Source of the DNA: Bacillus sp. MM2020_4
GTDB lineage: Bacteria; Bacillota; Bacilli; Bacillales; Cytobacillaceae
Assembly: GCF_011250555.1 (NCBI RefSeq)
Contig: NZ_JAANMZ010000003.1
Coordinates: forward strand, 62,001-126,000
Length of the DNA: 64,000 nt
Direction: 5' to 3'
Below, one piece after another: positions 1-8,670 of the stretch. The position numbers were made by a program, and so were the translations under genes. The number at the start of each line of letters is the position of its first letter. Within the stretch, counting starts at the first letter, position 1. The notes under the pieces are model-generated. The model did no database searches, had not been told where the DNA came from, and saw only the letters and a list, made by a program, of their open reading frames with translations.

Positions 1-1
1 A

Positions 2-187
2 ACCTTTAAAGGAAGTGTAATTTCGATTCATTCTCCGGCAGCCCTGTATGCTCATGCAGATGGGGAACATATCGGATTTACACCACTCTCCATTCATCTT
101 CAACCCAAAGTGTTAGGAGTGTTAACTAGAAGACCCAAGAGAGAAGAAATTCAGTTAAAGGAGAGGAATTCGAATGATTTCTGCTGA
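2..187 (+). CDS. ytlR: C-terminal fragment of a diacylglycerol-kinase-like lipid kinase (YtlR-type)
   Basis: An open frame enters from the left edge and ends at TGA 185-187, giving 61 visible residues. The fragment contains HADGEHIGFTPLSI followed by PKVLGVL, which resembles the C-terminal beta-sandwich of the DAGK_cat lipid kinase family (YtlR, DgkB/YerQ relatives). These are soluble enzymes that phosphorylate diacylglycerol-type lipids. The N-terminal catalytic part lies outside the window. It overlaps the pullulanase start by 14 bases, suggesting translational coupling. B. subtilis also has ytlR next to the pullulanase gene amyX, which supports the name; the fragment alone cannot prove the substrate. 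Confidence 0.6.
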   Translation, partial: TFKGSVISIHSPAALYAHADGEHIGFTPLSIHLQPKVLGVLTRRPKREEIQLKERNSNDFC

Positions 188-2309
188 CAGGAAGTTTCTT
201 GCCTACTTGGATGAGATGAATATCATTACGATTCTTCTTCCCCTTTCATATCATAACGGCTTGTCTTCCGCTTTTTATTTGACGGCTGATGCTTTGAAAA
301 TACCACTTGAGATCCTGAAAAGTTTGGAAATTGAACATAATCATAAATATATATGCCGATTTGAGGGTGATTTTTCATTTGGCAAGCAATATTGGATCGT
401 TGATCAACATGGCGAGAAAACCGATTTGCAAATTGGTGCCGTAATTAGAACCAACTCTTTTGATGAAAAATTCTATTATGATGGTCAGGACCTCGGGGTG
501 ACCTTTCATACCAATCAAACCCGTTTTAAGCTGTGGGCCCCGACAGCGACTGGAGTAAAATTAAAATATCGTCCTGCAGCCGGCCAGTATTCAGAAATCA
601 TCAAGATGAGACGAGAGGATTGCGGCATTTGGTCAGTAAGTACTACTCAAGATGTAGAAGCTTATCGATATAGCTTTCTCGTTCAAGTTAATCATGAATG
701 GCATGAAGTGATAGACCCATATGCGAAGGCGGTAACGGCAAATGGGGAGCAGGGAGTTATTGTAAAACTCGAAAAAACATCAAGGCCTAGACCTGACGTA
801 CCACCAATCGAACACCCAGTCGATGCGATTATTTATGAAACGCATATAAGAGATTTTTCCATCCATCCGAATAGTGGTATCCGAAATAAGGGATTGTATC
901 TTGGGGCAGGTGAATGGAACACGAAAGGAAAAGATGGCGAACCTACTGGATTATCCTATTTAAAAGAGCTGGGGATCACCCATATTGAATTTCTTCCCTT
1001 CCATGATTTTGCCGGTGTCGATGAATTACATCCTACTAAAGATTATAATTGGGGATATAATCCCCTTCATTTTAATGCCCCCGAAGGCAGCTATGCAACG
1101 GATCCGGAAAATCCTTATTCAAGAATTACCGAATTGAAGGAACTGATTGATCAGATTCACAGGATTGGCCTCAGAGTGATGATGGATGTGGTCTATAATC
1201 ATGTCTACATTCGTGAAAAATCTTCTTTTGAAAAGGTAGTCCCTGGTTATTATTTTCGCCACAATGAAGTGGGGCTGCCTTCTAACGGGACTGGTGTCGG
1301 AAATGATATTGCGTCAGAGCGAAAAATGGTCAGAAAGTATATTGTTGACTCCGTTCGCTATTGGATGGAAGAATATCATATCGACGGGTTTCGTTTTGAT
1401 TTAATGGGGATTTTAGATGTGGAGACAATGACCGAGGTAAAAAAAACGTGTGAGAGTATTAAGGAAGGTACATTGATCATTGGTGAAGGATGGAACCTTA
1501 ACACGCCACTCCCTATGGATCAAAAGGCAACAATTGGGAATCAAGCAAAAATGCCGGATATTGCCCAGTTCAACGATAAATTTCGTGATAGTATTAAAGG
1601 GAGCACCTTTAACCTATTTGACAAGGGGTTTGCTTTAGGAAATGATCACCATTTGGATGCGGCCATAGAAGTGATAACGGGTAGTATTGGTTTGACAAAG
1701 CGAGGCACTCGGCTCTTTAATGAGCCTTACCAATCCGTGAATTATGTGGAATGTCATGATAATCATACACTTTGGGATAAGCTTCAAGCCTGCTTTCCTG
1801 ATGTGGATGAGGAAACACGAATGAAATACCACCGTCTTGCAACAGGCATCGTTCTTTTATCGCAGGGAATACCCTTTCTTCATAGCGGTCAAGAATTTTT
1901 TCGGACCAAATTCGGAGAGGGAAATAGCTATCGTTCCACAGATTTGGTTAACCAGCTTGATTGGGATCGAAAAAGTCAGTTTAAAGAAAATGTGGAATAT
2001 ATTAAGGGGCTTATTCAAATTCGAAAAACATTTTCATGTTTTAGAATGAGGACTTCCAAAGAAATTCACAGTCAAATACATCTATTATCTTTTCCTGCAC
2101 CGGTAGTTGGCTTCCTTTTCAAAAAGAATCATAAGGAAGTCATCATCATCATTAATCCTTCCACTATAAAACAAATCATTCACCTCCCTGATGGAGAATG
2201 GTCTGTTTTGGTTAATCAAAAAAATGCGGGAATTTCTTCCAAAGCGGTCCTTCAAGAGGGAGAGAACACGATGGATCCCATTTCGCTAAATGTTTTGCTA
2301 AAAAAATAG
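174..2309 (+). CDS. pulA: Type I pullulanase (GH13, alpha-1,6-glucan debranching)
   Basis: The 711-residue protein hydrolyses alpha-1,6 branches in pullulan, glycogen or starch fragments. An N-terminal CBM48-like domain is followed by a GH13 barrel. All signature segments are visible: the type I motif YNWGYNP at 291-297, DVVYNH at 338-343, GFRFDLMG at 405-412 with nucleophile Asp409, GEGW at 437-440 with acid/base Glu438, and VECHDNH at 525-531 with Asp529. No signal peptide is visible, so the enzyme is probably cytoplasmic and acts on imported or stored glucan, as for B. subtilis AmyX. A GGAGAGG ribosome site precedes the ATG. Length matches AmyX (about 718 aa). Confidence 0.95.
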   Translation: MISADRKFLAYLDEMNIITILLPLSYHNGLSSAFYLTADALKIPLEILKSLEIEHNHKYICRFEGDFSFGKQYWIVDQHGEKTDLQIGAVIRTNSFDEKFYYDGQDLGVTFHTNQTRFKLWAPTATGVKLKYRPAAGQYSEIIKMRREDCGIWSVSTTQDVEAYRYSFLVQVNHEWHEVIDPYAKAVTANGEQGVIVKLEKTSRPRPDVPPIEHPVDAIIYETHIRDFSIHPNSGIRNKGLYLGAGEWNTKGKDGEPTGLSYLKELGITHIEFLPFHDFAGVDELHPTKDYNWGYNPLHFNAPEGSYATDPENPYSRITELKELIDQIHRIGLRVMMDVVYNHVYIREKSSFEKVVPGYYFRHNEVGLPSNGTGVGNDIASERKMVRKYIVDSVRYWMEEYHIDGFRFDLMGILDVETMTEVKKTCESIKEGTLIIGEGWNLNTPLPMDQKATIGNQAKMPDIAQFNDKFRDSIKGSTFNLFDKGFALGNDHHLDAAIEVITGSIGLTKRGTRLFNEPYQSVNYVECHDNHTLWDKLQACFPDVDEETRMKYHRLATGIVLLSQGIPFLHSGQEFFRTKFGEGNSYRSTDLVNQLDWDRKSQFKENVEYIKGLIQIRKTFSCFRMRTSKEIHSQIHLLSFPAPVVGFLFKKNHKEVIIIINPSTIKQIIHLPDGEWSVLVNQKNAGISSKAVLQEGENTMDPISLNVLLKK

Positions 2310-2364
2310 TTTTTCAAGATGACTTGACGAAAAAAGGCAATTGGAGATAAAATTTAGTAAGATG

Positions 2365-2400
2365 GCTATTGTGTGCAATGGTTTCAATAGCTTTTTTTTT
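2365..2400 (+). terminator. Rho-independent terminator of the pullulanase transcript
   Basis: The arms GCTATTG (2365-2371) and CAATAGC (2385-2391) are followed by nine or more T. The 13-nt loop is long, so strength may be moderate. Confidence 0.7.
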
Positions 2401-2522
2401 TATTTCAAAAAAAAGCTACTGGTATAATGGTGTATGACTAAATCCTTCCGGCAGCACAGGTTTACCCTCCGATTTAGGAGGAACAAGCCCAATAGAACGG
2501 CATAAATTGAAGGTGAGCAATT

Positions 2523-3296
2523 TTGGAACATTTATTAGGACAAGAGTGGGAAATTACCCCTGCTGGAGGCAAAACAGGAGAAGCCTTTTATGCAGAATAT
2601 GAAGATCAGAGGCTTTTTTTAAAGCGCAATTCCTCTCCATTCCTGGCAGTACTTTCCGCGGAGGGCATCGTCCCGAAGCTTGTGTGGACAAAACGATTGG
2701 AAAATGGAGATGTAATTACAGCACAACAGTGGCTTCCTGGCCGAGAGTTAAAGCCCTCAGAAATGAACCATGAGAATGTTGCAAAATTGCTTAAAAAAAT
2801 TCATTGTTCTGAGCCCATGCTTGGAATGTTAAGTAGGATCGAAAATTCACCAATAAATCCGGAGCCCATTCTACAATCGGTGGTAAAAGAGTTAGATGAT
2901 GAGGTACTTTCCTTACTTGAATCGCAAAAAGCGATGAATTTTTTAAAGAAGGAAGCAATCCACATTTATTGTGATGAAAAAGTGGTTTGTCATGGAGATG
3001 TCAACCATAACAACTGGCTGCTTGCGGAAGACAACCAGCTGTACTTGATTGATTGGGACGGGGCGATGATTGCCGACCCAGCCATTGACCTCGGATTACT
3101 GCTTTATTGGTACATTCCTGAGGCAAAGTGGCAGGATTGGCTCGAGCTATACGGTAAAGAGCTAACAGATCATCTAAAGCTTAGAATGAAATGGTATGTG
3201 ACGATTCAAACGCTATCTTCCATACAGTGGTATAAAAATAAAAACCGCTTGGAAGAAATGAATAAGTGGATTACGTTTTTAAACGACATTGTCTAA
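2523..3296 (+). CDS. ytmP: Phosphotransferase of the choline/aminoglycoside kinase fold (YtmP)
   Basis: The 257-residue protein has the APH/choline-kinase catalytic signature HGDVNHNN at 157-164 (catalytic Asp159, metal-binding Asn) and the metal Asp in IDWDG at 176-180. These kinases phosphorylate small hydroxylated molecules in the cytoplasm; the YtmP substrate is not known. The start is TTG at 2523 behind AAGGTGAG. A TATAAT at 2423-2428 in the preceding gap could be its -10 box, though no good -35 was found. Gene order with trmB and ytzH follows B. subtilis. A drug-resistance role cannot be inferred. Confidence 0.85.
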   Translation: MEHLLGQEWEITPAGGKTGEAFYAEYEDQRLFLKRNSSPFLAVLSAEGIVPKLVWTKRLENGDVITAQQWLPGRELKPSEMNHENVAKLLKKIHCSEPMLGMLSRIENSPINPEPILQSVVKELDDEVLSLLESQKAMNFLKKEAIHIYCDEKVVCHGDVNHNNWLLAEDNQLYLIDWDGAMIADPAIDLGLLLYWYIPEAKWQDWLELYGKELTDHLKLRMKWYVTIQTLSSIQWYKNKNRLEEMNKWITFLNDIV

Positions 3297-3302
3297 GTAA
3301 AT

Positions 3303-3338
3303 GTCCAGATCCAGCGCTTAGGGGCGCTTCCGCTTTTC
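3303..3338. repeat. Short dispersed element (GTCCAGATCCAGCGC...GCGCTTCCGCTTTTC)
   Basis: This 36-bp sequence shares its left part (TCCAGCGCTTAGGGG) and right part (GCGCTTCCGCTTTTC) with the longer copy at 15936-15998 and, more weakly, with 48599-48627. The GCGC ends can pair. It sits between ytmP and ytzH and its last base touches the ytzH stop codon. Such intergenic elements are familiar in Bacillaceae genomes; their function is unknown. Confidence 0.7.
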
Positions 3339-3616
3339 TACGACAATTGACCAATATCACTAACCCACTGTGATAGGTTATCTTGGTTTGATAAAATATG
3401 CTGATCTAAATCAGCCGTCTGTGCGCCGTGCTGGCCGTAATGATAGACCTCCTGCAGAATGCTTTTTACATTCTGATCAACTTGGGTGTTGACCATGAGG
3501 GACTTCACTAAGCGTTCGAGCTGCTCGCATTCAGCTACCGAACCGCAGCAATCTGATTGATGATTGGTTAAGATATCTTTAAGTAATGTAACTTGGTGTT
3601 CATGACTTAATGGCAT
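3338..3616 (-). CDS. ytzH: YtzH-like family protein, function unknown
   Basis: The start was set at the ATG at 3616 because GAAAGGATG lies just upstream in the right position. This gives 92 residues, which I recall as the length of B. subtilis YtzH. A longer open frame upstream has no ribosome site. The protein is small, soluble, helical and rich in Gln, His and Leu, with a CCGS segment near residue 25. No catalytic motif was recognised. It is divergent from trmB, and its leader holds a strong hairpin (3644-3681). Confidence 0.75.
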   Translation of the reverse strand: MPLSHEHQVTLLKDILTNHQSDCCGSVAECEQLERLVKSLMVNTQVDQNVKSILQEVYHYGQHGAQTADLDQHILSNQDNLSQWVSDIGQLS

Positions 3617-3643
3617 AAAAGCACATCCTTTCAAGTGGAAATG

Positions 3644-3681
3644 AAAAAAGGAATTCACAGTTAGGTTGTGAATTCTTTTTT
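3644..3681. terminator. Symmetric hairpin with A/T tails between divergent ytzH and trmB
   Basis: The arms GAATTCACA (3651-3659) and TGTGAATTC (3667-3675) are flanked by A-rich and T-rich runs, so it can work as an intrinsic terminator on either strand. It lies 28 bp upstream of the ytzH start, so on the minus strand it would sit in the ytzH leader. On the plus strand it could stop read-through from ytmP. Confidence 0.6.
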
Positions 3682-3778
3682 AGTTTATGCGTGAACCATT
3701 TTTCCATTTAGTTTTACTTGAAAGAAAAAAGGTAGCGTGTTACGTTTTAAACAATAATTTTTTATTAGGAGTGTCATA

Positions 3779-4420
3779 ATGAGACTTAGACATAAGCCAT
3801 GGGCAAAGGAGAAAATTGAGCAGCATCCGCAATATATTGTCGCAAACCCCGAACAGTGTAAAGGGAAGTGGCATGAGGTTTTCGAAAAAGAGCAGCCTCT
3901 TCATATCGAAGTCGGTACAGGAAAAGGGCAATTCATCACCGAAATGGCAAGAGCTAATCCCGGCATTAATTATATGGGGATTGAATTATATGACAGCGTC
4001 ATCGTGGCGGCATTGGATCGATTAATTGAAGCTGATCTACCAAATCTGAAACTTTTAAACGTGAATGCGGCAGATTTAGCTAAATATTTTACGAAAAATG
4101 ACGTGGACCGGGTTTATTTGAATTTTTCAGATCCTTGGCCAAAGGTCCGTCATGAAAAAAGAAGATTAACCTATAAAGATTTCTTAAAACTTTATGAAGA
4201 TATACTGGTCGATGGCGGCGAAATTCATTTTAAAACTGATAATCAAGGTTTATTCGAATACTCATTGATGAGTTTTTCTGCATATGGCTTATTATTAAAA
4301 TACGTGAGTCTCGATTTTCATAAGAGTGAGTATGAAGGAAATATCATGACCGAATACGAAGAGAAATTTTCGGAACAAGGAAATCGGATTTATCGCTGTG
4401 AGGTTAAATATCAAAACTAA
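3779..4420 (+). CDS. trmB: tRNA (guanine-N7)-methyltransferase TrmB
   Basis: This 213-residue SAM-dependent enzyme methylates N7 of G46 in tRNA. The SAM motif [10 protein letters not shown] is at 43-52 and the TrmB signature NFSDPWPK at 115-122 is followed by the basic HEKRRLT segment. Length equals the Bacillus family norm. The ATG follows TAGGAGTG. It is monocistronic, with a terminator immediately downstream. Confidence 0.95.
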   Translation: MRLRHKPWAKEKIEQHPQYIVANPEQCKGKWHEVFEKEQPLHIEVGTGKGQFITEMARANPGINYMGIELYDSVIVAALDRLIEADLPNLKLLNVNAADLAKYFTKNDVDRVYLNFSDPWPKVRHEKRRLTYKDFLKLYEDILVDGGEIHFKTDNQGLFEYSLMSFSAYGLLLKYVSLDFHKSEYEGNIMTEYEEKFSEQGNRIYRCEVKYQN

Positions 4421-4458
4421 CAAAAAAGGACAGTTCTCATGTTGAGCTGTCTTTTTTG
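4421..4458 (+). terminator. Terminator of trmB
   Basis: A hairpin of AAAAAAGGACAG..CTCA with TGAG.CTGTCTTTTTT starts right after the stop codon and ends in a T-run. Confidence 0.85.
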
Positions 4459-4513
4459 TTTCTCCAATTTGTTAGTCAATGTTAAAATATAGAAAATGGG
4501 AGGAGGAATTTTA

Positions 4514-5356
4514 ATGGAGACGTTAAAAGTGGGGAACATTACCCTAACATGGTTATCCGGAGGGGTTACAAATTTAGACGGCGGTGCAATGTTTGGGGTT
4601 GTTCCAAAAGGGTTATGGTCAAGAAAATATCCAGCTAACGAAAAAAATCAAATAGAGTTGCCTACAGATCCAATTCTCATTCAGATGGATGGGAAAAACC
4701 TATTAGTGGAAGCAGGACTTGGAAAAGGGAAATTATCCGAGAAACAATTAAGAAATTTTGGCGTTGCTAGGGAATCTGAGCTAGAGGAATCATTAGAAAG
4801 GGTTGGTTTACAGGCTGAGAACATTGATTATGTATTAATGACCCATTTGCACTTTGACCATGCGGGCGGCTTGACAAAGCTTGTCAATGGTAACTATGTT
4901 TCCACCTTCCCAAATGCGAAAATTATTGCCTCACAAGTGGAATGGGATGAAATGCGCAATCCCAATATTCGGTCAAAAAATACATACTGGAAAGAAAACT
5001 GGGAAGCCATTGAATCACAAGTGATTCCTTTTGAGGAAAAGTGGAACCTAGGAGCAATCACGATGATTCATACGGGTGGGCATAGTGACGGCCATTCGAT
5101 TCTACTCATCGAGGACGGTGGCGAAATGTCCATTCACATGGCAGACCTGATGGCGACACATGCCCATCAAAATGTTCTGTGGGTCATGGCCTATGACGAT
5201 TACCCAATGACTTCCATTGTGGCGAAGGAAAAATGGCTCCCATTGGGCTTAGAAAAGAATGCATGGTTCACCTTTTACCATGATGCATATTACCGAGCTG
5301 TTAAATGGAGCCCTGATGGGAAAGAAATAGTGGAGAGCATTAAAAGAATAAGGTAA
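4514..5356 (+). CDS. ytnP: N-acyl-homoserine lactonase-like metallo-beta-lactamase (YtnP)
   Basis: The 280-residue metallo-beta-lactamase-fold hydrolase has the dinuclear metal motif HLHFDH at 111-116. Further likely ligands are the His in GGHSDGH, the Asp in HMADLM and a late His in FYHDAYY. B. subtilis YtnP opens the lactone ring of acyl-homoserine lactones and so quenches signals of Gram-negative bacteria. An ATG six codons upstream (4496) overlaps the GGGAGGAGG ribosome site and is rejected; from 4514 the length matches YtnP (281 aa). No secretion signal is visible. Confidence 0.88.
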   Translation: METLKVGNITLTWLSGGVTNLDGGAMFGVVPKGLWSRKYPANEKNQIELPTDPILIQMDGKNLLVEAGLGKGKLSEKQLRNFGVARESELEESLERVGLQAENIDYVLMTHLHFDHAGGLTKLVNGNYVSTFPNAKIIASQVEWDEMRNPNIRSKNTYWKENWEAIESQVIPFEEKWNLGAITMIHTGGHSDGHSILLIEDGGEMSIHMADLMATHAHQNVLWVMAYDDYPMTSIVAKEKWLPLGLEKNAWFTFYHDAYYRAVKWSPDGKEIVESIKRIR

Positions 5357-5399
5357 AACGAAAAATAGCCGTATAAACAGTAATGCGGCTATTTCGTTT
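5356..5399. terminator. Bidirectional terminator between ytnP and ytzB
   Basis: A long hairpin (5356-5371 with 5386-5399) pairs AAACGAAAATAGCCG with CGGCTATTTCGTTT. It separates convergent genes and starts within the last codon of ytnP. Confidence 0.8.
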
Positions 5400-5400
5400 C

Positions 5401-5727
5401 TTATCCTAATTCTTCTGTAACTGGACGAATATCCAATAAGGTTCCTGTTTGTGCGTCCGCAATGAATTCAAATTGTTCAGTAGTTCCGTTCTTATTTTTG
5501 GAAATGCCGCCTTTGTAAACCTGATAGTTAATCTGTTGTTTTTCATAGGGCTCCGCAACCATATGAATCCATGAGCCGCTGATGGGTTCATTCTGCGTAA
5601 ATTGTTTTTTAACATGTTCCAGCACTTTTTCTGGTGATACATTTGTTTTTTTAGCAAGGATTTCTTTGGTTACATAGCCACCGGCTAGCCCAACTGCAGC
5701 ACCAAGGAAAAAGGATTTCCAGTTCAT
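5401..5727 (-). CDS. ytzB: Small membrane-anchored PepSY-like protein (YtzB)
   Basis: The 108-residue protein begins at the ATG at 5727 behind GGGGGTG; an upstream in-frame ATG lacks a ribosome site. Residues 4-20 (FFLGAAVGLAGGYVTKE region) form a short hydrophobic anchor. The rest is a PepSY-type domain ending in FEFIADAQTGTLLDIRP, typical of this fold. PepSY domains are often thought to restrain peptidases. A functional link to the divergent peptidase gene ytoP is only suggested by position. Confidence 0.75.
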   Translation of the reverse strand: MNWKSFFLGAAVGLAGGYVTKEILAKKTNVSPEKVLEHVKKQFTQNEPISGSWIHMVAEPYEKQQINYQVYKGGISKNKNGTTEQFEFIADAQTGTLLDIRPVTEELG

Positions 5728-5817
5728 AAGCACACCCCCAAATTGGAAAAGATTACACATCTAAGTATAGCGTATTTACCAGTTAGAAGGGAATATTTCA
5801 GGGTTCGAAATGAATTA

Positions 5818-5847
5818 TTGGTAACAATCGCGAAGTTTCTGTAAAAT
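5818..5847 (+). promoter_or_regulatory. Possible sigma-A promoter of ytoP
   Basis: TTGGTA (5818-5823) and TAAAAT (5842-5847) are separated by 18 bp and lie 45 bp before the ytoP start. The match is moderate. Confidence 0.4.
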
Positions 5848-5892
5848 ACAGTTATACATACAAATTCAGAAAATTTAAAAGGAGCCTGAAAA

Positions 5893-6966
5893 ATGAACGA
5901 GCAAACATTAAAACTTTTTCAAACGTTAACCGAGCTTCCCGGTGCGCCAGGAAATGAGCATTTAGTAAGAAATTTTATGAAAGAGCAATTATCTCAATAC
6001 TCAGATGAAATTGTCCAAGATAATCTAGGAAGTATTTTCGGGGTGAAAAAAGGGAATGGAAAAGGCCCGACCATCATGGCTGCAGGGCATATGGATGAAG
6101 TTGGCTTCATGGTAACGGCCATCACTGATAATGGGATGCTCCGTTTTCAACCGCTTGGGGGCTGGTGGAGTCAAGTTCTCCTTGCCCAGCGCGTACAAGT
6201 CATGACCAAGAATGGCCCAGTTGTTGGCGTGGTGGGCTCGATTCCGCCGCATCTTTTAGATGAATCGAAGAAAAACAAACCAATGGAAGTAAAAAACATG
6301 CTGATCGATATTGGTGCGGACAATCGTGAAGATGCCCTGCAGATTGGTATCAAGCCTGGTCAAGCAATCTTGCCAATTTGTCCATTTACACCAATGGCAA
6401 ATCCAAAGAAGATTATGGCAAAGGCTTGGGATAACCGTTACGGCTGCGGCCTAGCGATCGAATTGCTCCAGGAACTAAAAGATGAAACATTGCCAAACAT
6501 TTTGTATTCTGGTGCAACCGTTCAAGAGGAAGTTGGTTTACGCGGTGCGCAAACGTCAGCCAACATGATTAAGCCTGATATCTTTTTTGCTATGGATGCC
6601 AGTCCGGCCAATGATATGTCCGGAGATAAAAATGAATTTGGTCAATTAGGCAAAGGAACATTACTTCGTATTCTTGACCGTTCCATGGTTACACATCGCG
6701 GTATGCGCGAGTTTGTTCTTGATACAGCAGAAACACACCATATTCCCTATCAATATTTCGTTTCCCAAGGTGGAACAGACGCCGGCCGCGTTCATTTATC
6801 CAATGAGGGCGTTCCAAGTGCGGTCATCGGTATTTGTTCACGGTATATTCATACACATGCCTCCATGATTCATGTGGACGATTACGCTGCCGCTAAAGAA
6901 TTATTAGTTAAACTCGTCAAAGCTTGTGACCAAACAACCGTTAACACCATTAAATCAAACAGCTAA
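5893..6966 (+). CDS. ytoP: M42 family metallo-aminopeptidase (YtoP)
   Basis: The 357-residue enzyme belongs to the M42 glutamyl-aminopeptidase/endoglucanase group, cytosolic aminopeptidases with two metal ions that form large oligomers. Expected ligands are visible: HMDE with His66 and Asp68, bridging Asp179 in AWDNRYG, the catalytic EE at 211-212, Asp234 in FAMDAS, and His319 in RYIHTHAS. The family is often annotated as cellulase by error; a peptidase role fits better. The ATG follows AAAAGGAGCCTG. Confidence 0.9.
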   Translation: MNEQTLKLFQTLTELPGAPGNEHLVRNFMKEQLSQYSDEIVQDNLGSIFGVKKGNGKGPTIMAAGHMDEVGFMVTAITDNGMLRFQPLGGWWSQVLLAQRVQVMTKNGPVVGVVGSIPPHLLDESKKNKPMEVKNMLIDIGADNREDALQIGIKPGQAILPICPFTPMANPKKIMAKAWDNRYGCGLAIELLQELKDETLPNILYSGATVQEEVGLRGAQTSANMIKPDIFFAMDASPANDMSGDKNEFGQLGKGTLLRILDRSMVTHRGMREFVLDTAETHHIPYQYFVSQGGTDAGRVHLSNEGVPSAVIGICSRYIHTHASMIHVDDYAAAKELLVKLVKACDQTTVNTIKSNS

Positions 6967-6971
6967 TCATG

Positions 6972-6999
6972 CAGGAGGCACTTATCGTGCCTCCTTTTT
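6972..6999 (+). terminator. Terminator of ytoP
   Basis: AGGAGGCAC (6973-6981) pairs perfectly with GTGCCTCCT (6987-6995), followed by TTTTT. It lies only about 25 bp before the next start codon, so partial read-through into the DUF84 gene is possible. Confidence 0.8.
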
Positions 7000-7023
7000 A
7001 GCGATAAAAAAGGAGATAGCTTC

Positions 7024-7545
7024 ATGAAAATTATCATCGGGTCAATGAATCCAGCTAAAATAAATGCAGTAAAGAATAGTTTTGAAGGCCAAGAAGCAGA
7101 GTTTGTTTCGATTGATATTCCCTCCGGAGTAAACGCACAACCATTTTCTGATGAGGAAACCATCCAAGGAGCTATCAATCGCGCGGTCGGTGCGTTAAAA
7201 CAAGGCAATGGCGATATAGCTATTGGACTCGAGGGTGGTGTTCATGAAACAAGCCATGGATTGCTGCTATGTAACTGGGGTGCGCTCGCAACTCGCAACA
7301 TGGAGCCAATCATTGCCGGAGGAGCGAGAATTCTTCTTCCAGAGCAGGTAGCAGAGAGACTGAAGGCAGGGGATGAACTCGGCCCGGTTATGGATGAATA
7401 TTCCAAGAAGGAAAATGTGAGGAAGCACGAAGGGGCAATTGGGATTTTTACAAATGAAATGATTAATCGAATGGATATGTTTACACATGTAACAAAGCTA
7501 TTAGTCGGACAATATAGCTATCGGCAAAATCAACTTCGGAGATAA
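7024..7545 (+). CDS. DUF84 family NTPase, probable inosine/xanthosine triphosphatase
   Basis: The 173-residue protein starts with IIIGSMNPAKINAVKNSF, the nucleotide-binding signature of the DUF84/YjjX family. The family shares the Maf/HAM1-like fold and hydrolyses non-canonical ITP/XTP to cleanse the nucleotide pool. The central DIAIGLEGGV segment is also typical. Start: ATG behind AAAAGGAGATAG. The family call is firm; the substrate is inferred from relatives. Confidence 0.8.
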   Translation: MKIIIGSMNPAKINAVKNSFEGQEAEFVSIDIPSGVNAQPFSDEETIQGAINRAVGALKQGNGDIAIGLEGGVHETSHGLLLCNWGALATRNMEPIIAGGARILLPEQVAERLKAGDELGPVMDEYSKKENVRKHEGAIGIFTNEMINRMDMFTHVTKLLVGQYSYRQNQLRR

Positions 7546-7554
7546 TCATATTTT

Positions 7555-7574
7555 TTCGACAGCAATAATCGACA
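7555..7574. promoter_or_regulatory. Pair of 0A-box-like sites (possible Spo0A binding)
   Basis: TTCGACA at 7555-7561 is an exact inverse of the 0A-box TGTCGAA. ATCGACA at 7568-7574 has one mismatch. They are directly repeated 13 bp apart, just upstream of the promoter-like sequence for the lipoprotein gene. Short motifs like this can arise by chance. Confidence 0.35.
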
Positions 7575-7587
7575 AAAGTCTTGTCTT

Positions 7588-7615
7588 TTGAATATTCTGG
7601 AAGGTATGATATAAA
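7588..7615 (+). promoter_or_regulatory. Possible promoter of the lipoprotein gene
   Basis: TTGAAT (7588-7593), 16 bp, TATAAA (7610-7615). An alternative is TTGTCT (7581-7586), 18 bp, TATGAT (7605-7610). Confidence 0.45.
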
Positions 7616-7649
7616 TAGGACTTTTTACATATGCAAGGAGGCGGGAAAT

Positions 7650-8177
7650 CTGAAAGTAACCAAAACAATGATCATTTTCATGCTATCGATTCTGCTATTA
7701 AGTGCGTGCAATAATGCTTCGTTTAAGGATGAAAGTAAAGCCACTATTAAAACTGTAAAAAAGACGTTTACGGAAAAAGTGAACAAGCCCAATAAAAGAA
7801 GTGGAAAAATCCACTTTTATCTACCTTCCGGTTATAGCATTAAAGATCAATCATCCAATAATATTATTTTACAAAAGGGCTCTGACACCTATATTTTATT
7901 TATTAATCCACAGGAGGATTCTTCAAGCAAGGTGGTTTATCAATCAACGATTGAACAATATAAAAAGCTCGATATGGATGAAACGTTGACAAACAAAGAA
8001 AATAAATTTGGCTTTTTGACAATTAAACAGTTGAAAGACGGCTTGAATGAGGTAACCATCGGTGTTGGTGGTGCGAAAATAACCACTCAAATAAAAACAA
8101 GTGACTTGGATGCAGAATCTAAATCAATGATGAAAATCGTCAATTCCGTAGAATATCCAACAGTAACAAAGGAATAA
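7650..8177 (+). CDS. Predicted lipoprotein of unknown function, likely CTG start
   Basis: The frame carries a clear lipoprotein signal: KVTKTM, then a hydrophobic stretch (IIFMLSILLL) and the lipobox LSAC with Cys20. A strong AAGGAGG (7635-7641) sits exactly 8 nt before CTG 7650-7652. The next ATG (7668) is 26 nt from it and would shorten the basic n-region. The in-frame ATG at 7581 has no ribosome site and lies inside the promoter region. I therefore call CTG as start, giving 175 residues. The mature part (IHFYLPSGYSIKD, then alternating strands) has no recognised domain. It should be anchored on the outer face of the membrane. Confidence 0.7.
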   Translation: MKVTKTMIIFMLSILLLSACNNASFKDESKATIKTVKKTFTEKVNKPNKRSGKIHFYLPSGYSIKDQSSNNIILQKGSDTYILFINPQEDSSSKVVYQSTIEQYKKLDMDETLTNKENKFGFLTIKQLKDGLNEVTIGVGGAKITTQIKTSDLDAESKSMMKIVNSVEYPTVTKE

Positions 8178-8268
8178 TAAACGAGATGCTTATCATTGGA
8201 CGGAAATGCTTTAGTACTGCTATGATTTGAGAAGAAACTAACAACCATGCAAATCGGAGGCGTTGAAC

Positions 8269-8583
8269 TTGAAGAACTTAGAGTCAATGGAGCAATTTGA
8301 ACAACTTAAGGGCGGATCAAAGACAATCTTTATGTTTTCAGCAAAATGGTGCGGTGATTGCCGTTTTATCGAACCGGCGCTGCCGGAAATAGAAGCAAAA
8401 TTTACTGAATTTACGTTTATTCATGTGGATCGTGATCAATTTATTGATTTATGCCAACAAGTAGATGTTTACGGAATTCCGAGCTTTATCGCGTATGAAA
8501 ACGGAAAAGAGCTTGGCCGCTTTGTTAGTAAAGACCGAAAAACACAAGAAGAAATCGAGGCCTTCATTTCTGGTCTAAAGTAA
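8269..8583 (+). CDS. ytpP: Thioredoxin-like protein YtpP
   Basis: The 104-residue single-domain thioredoxin fold has the active site WCGDC near residues 28-32, with Asp where classical thioredoxins have Pro; the cis-Pro is in YGIPSF. B. subtilis YtpP is a small thioredoxin-like protein connected to thiol homeostasis. TTG 8269 is preferred over the in-frame TTG 8263 because GGAGG (8256-8260) is 8 nt from the former but only 2 nt from the latter. A terminator follows directly. Confidence 0.88.
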   Translation: MKNLESMEQFEQLKGGSKTIFMFSAKWCGDCRFIEPALPEIEAKFTEFTFIHVDRDQFIDLCQQVDVYGIPSFIAYENGKELGRFVSKDRKTQEEIEAFISGLK

Positions 8584-8594
8584 TTTTGAAATCT

Positions 8595-8626
8595 AAATCC
8601 CCTTTCTTTTGAGTAGGGGATTTTTT
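8595..8626 (+). terminator. Terminator of ytpP
   Basis: AAATCCCCT pairs with AGGGGATTT around an 11-nt loop and runs into TTTTTT. Confidence 0.85.
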
Positions 8627-8670
8627 CATGTACAATAGGATACACAGCTCCTAGAAATGGTGGGTTACAT

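Noticed and set aside
4514..5356. ytnP considered as part of a quorum-sensing island
   Set aside because: No LuxI/LuxR-type genes nearby; its neighbours follow the ancestral Bacillus order.
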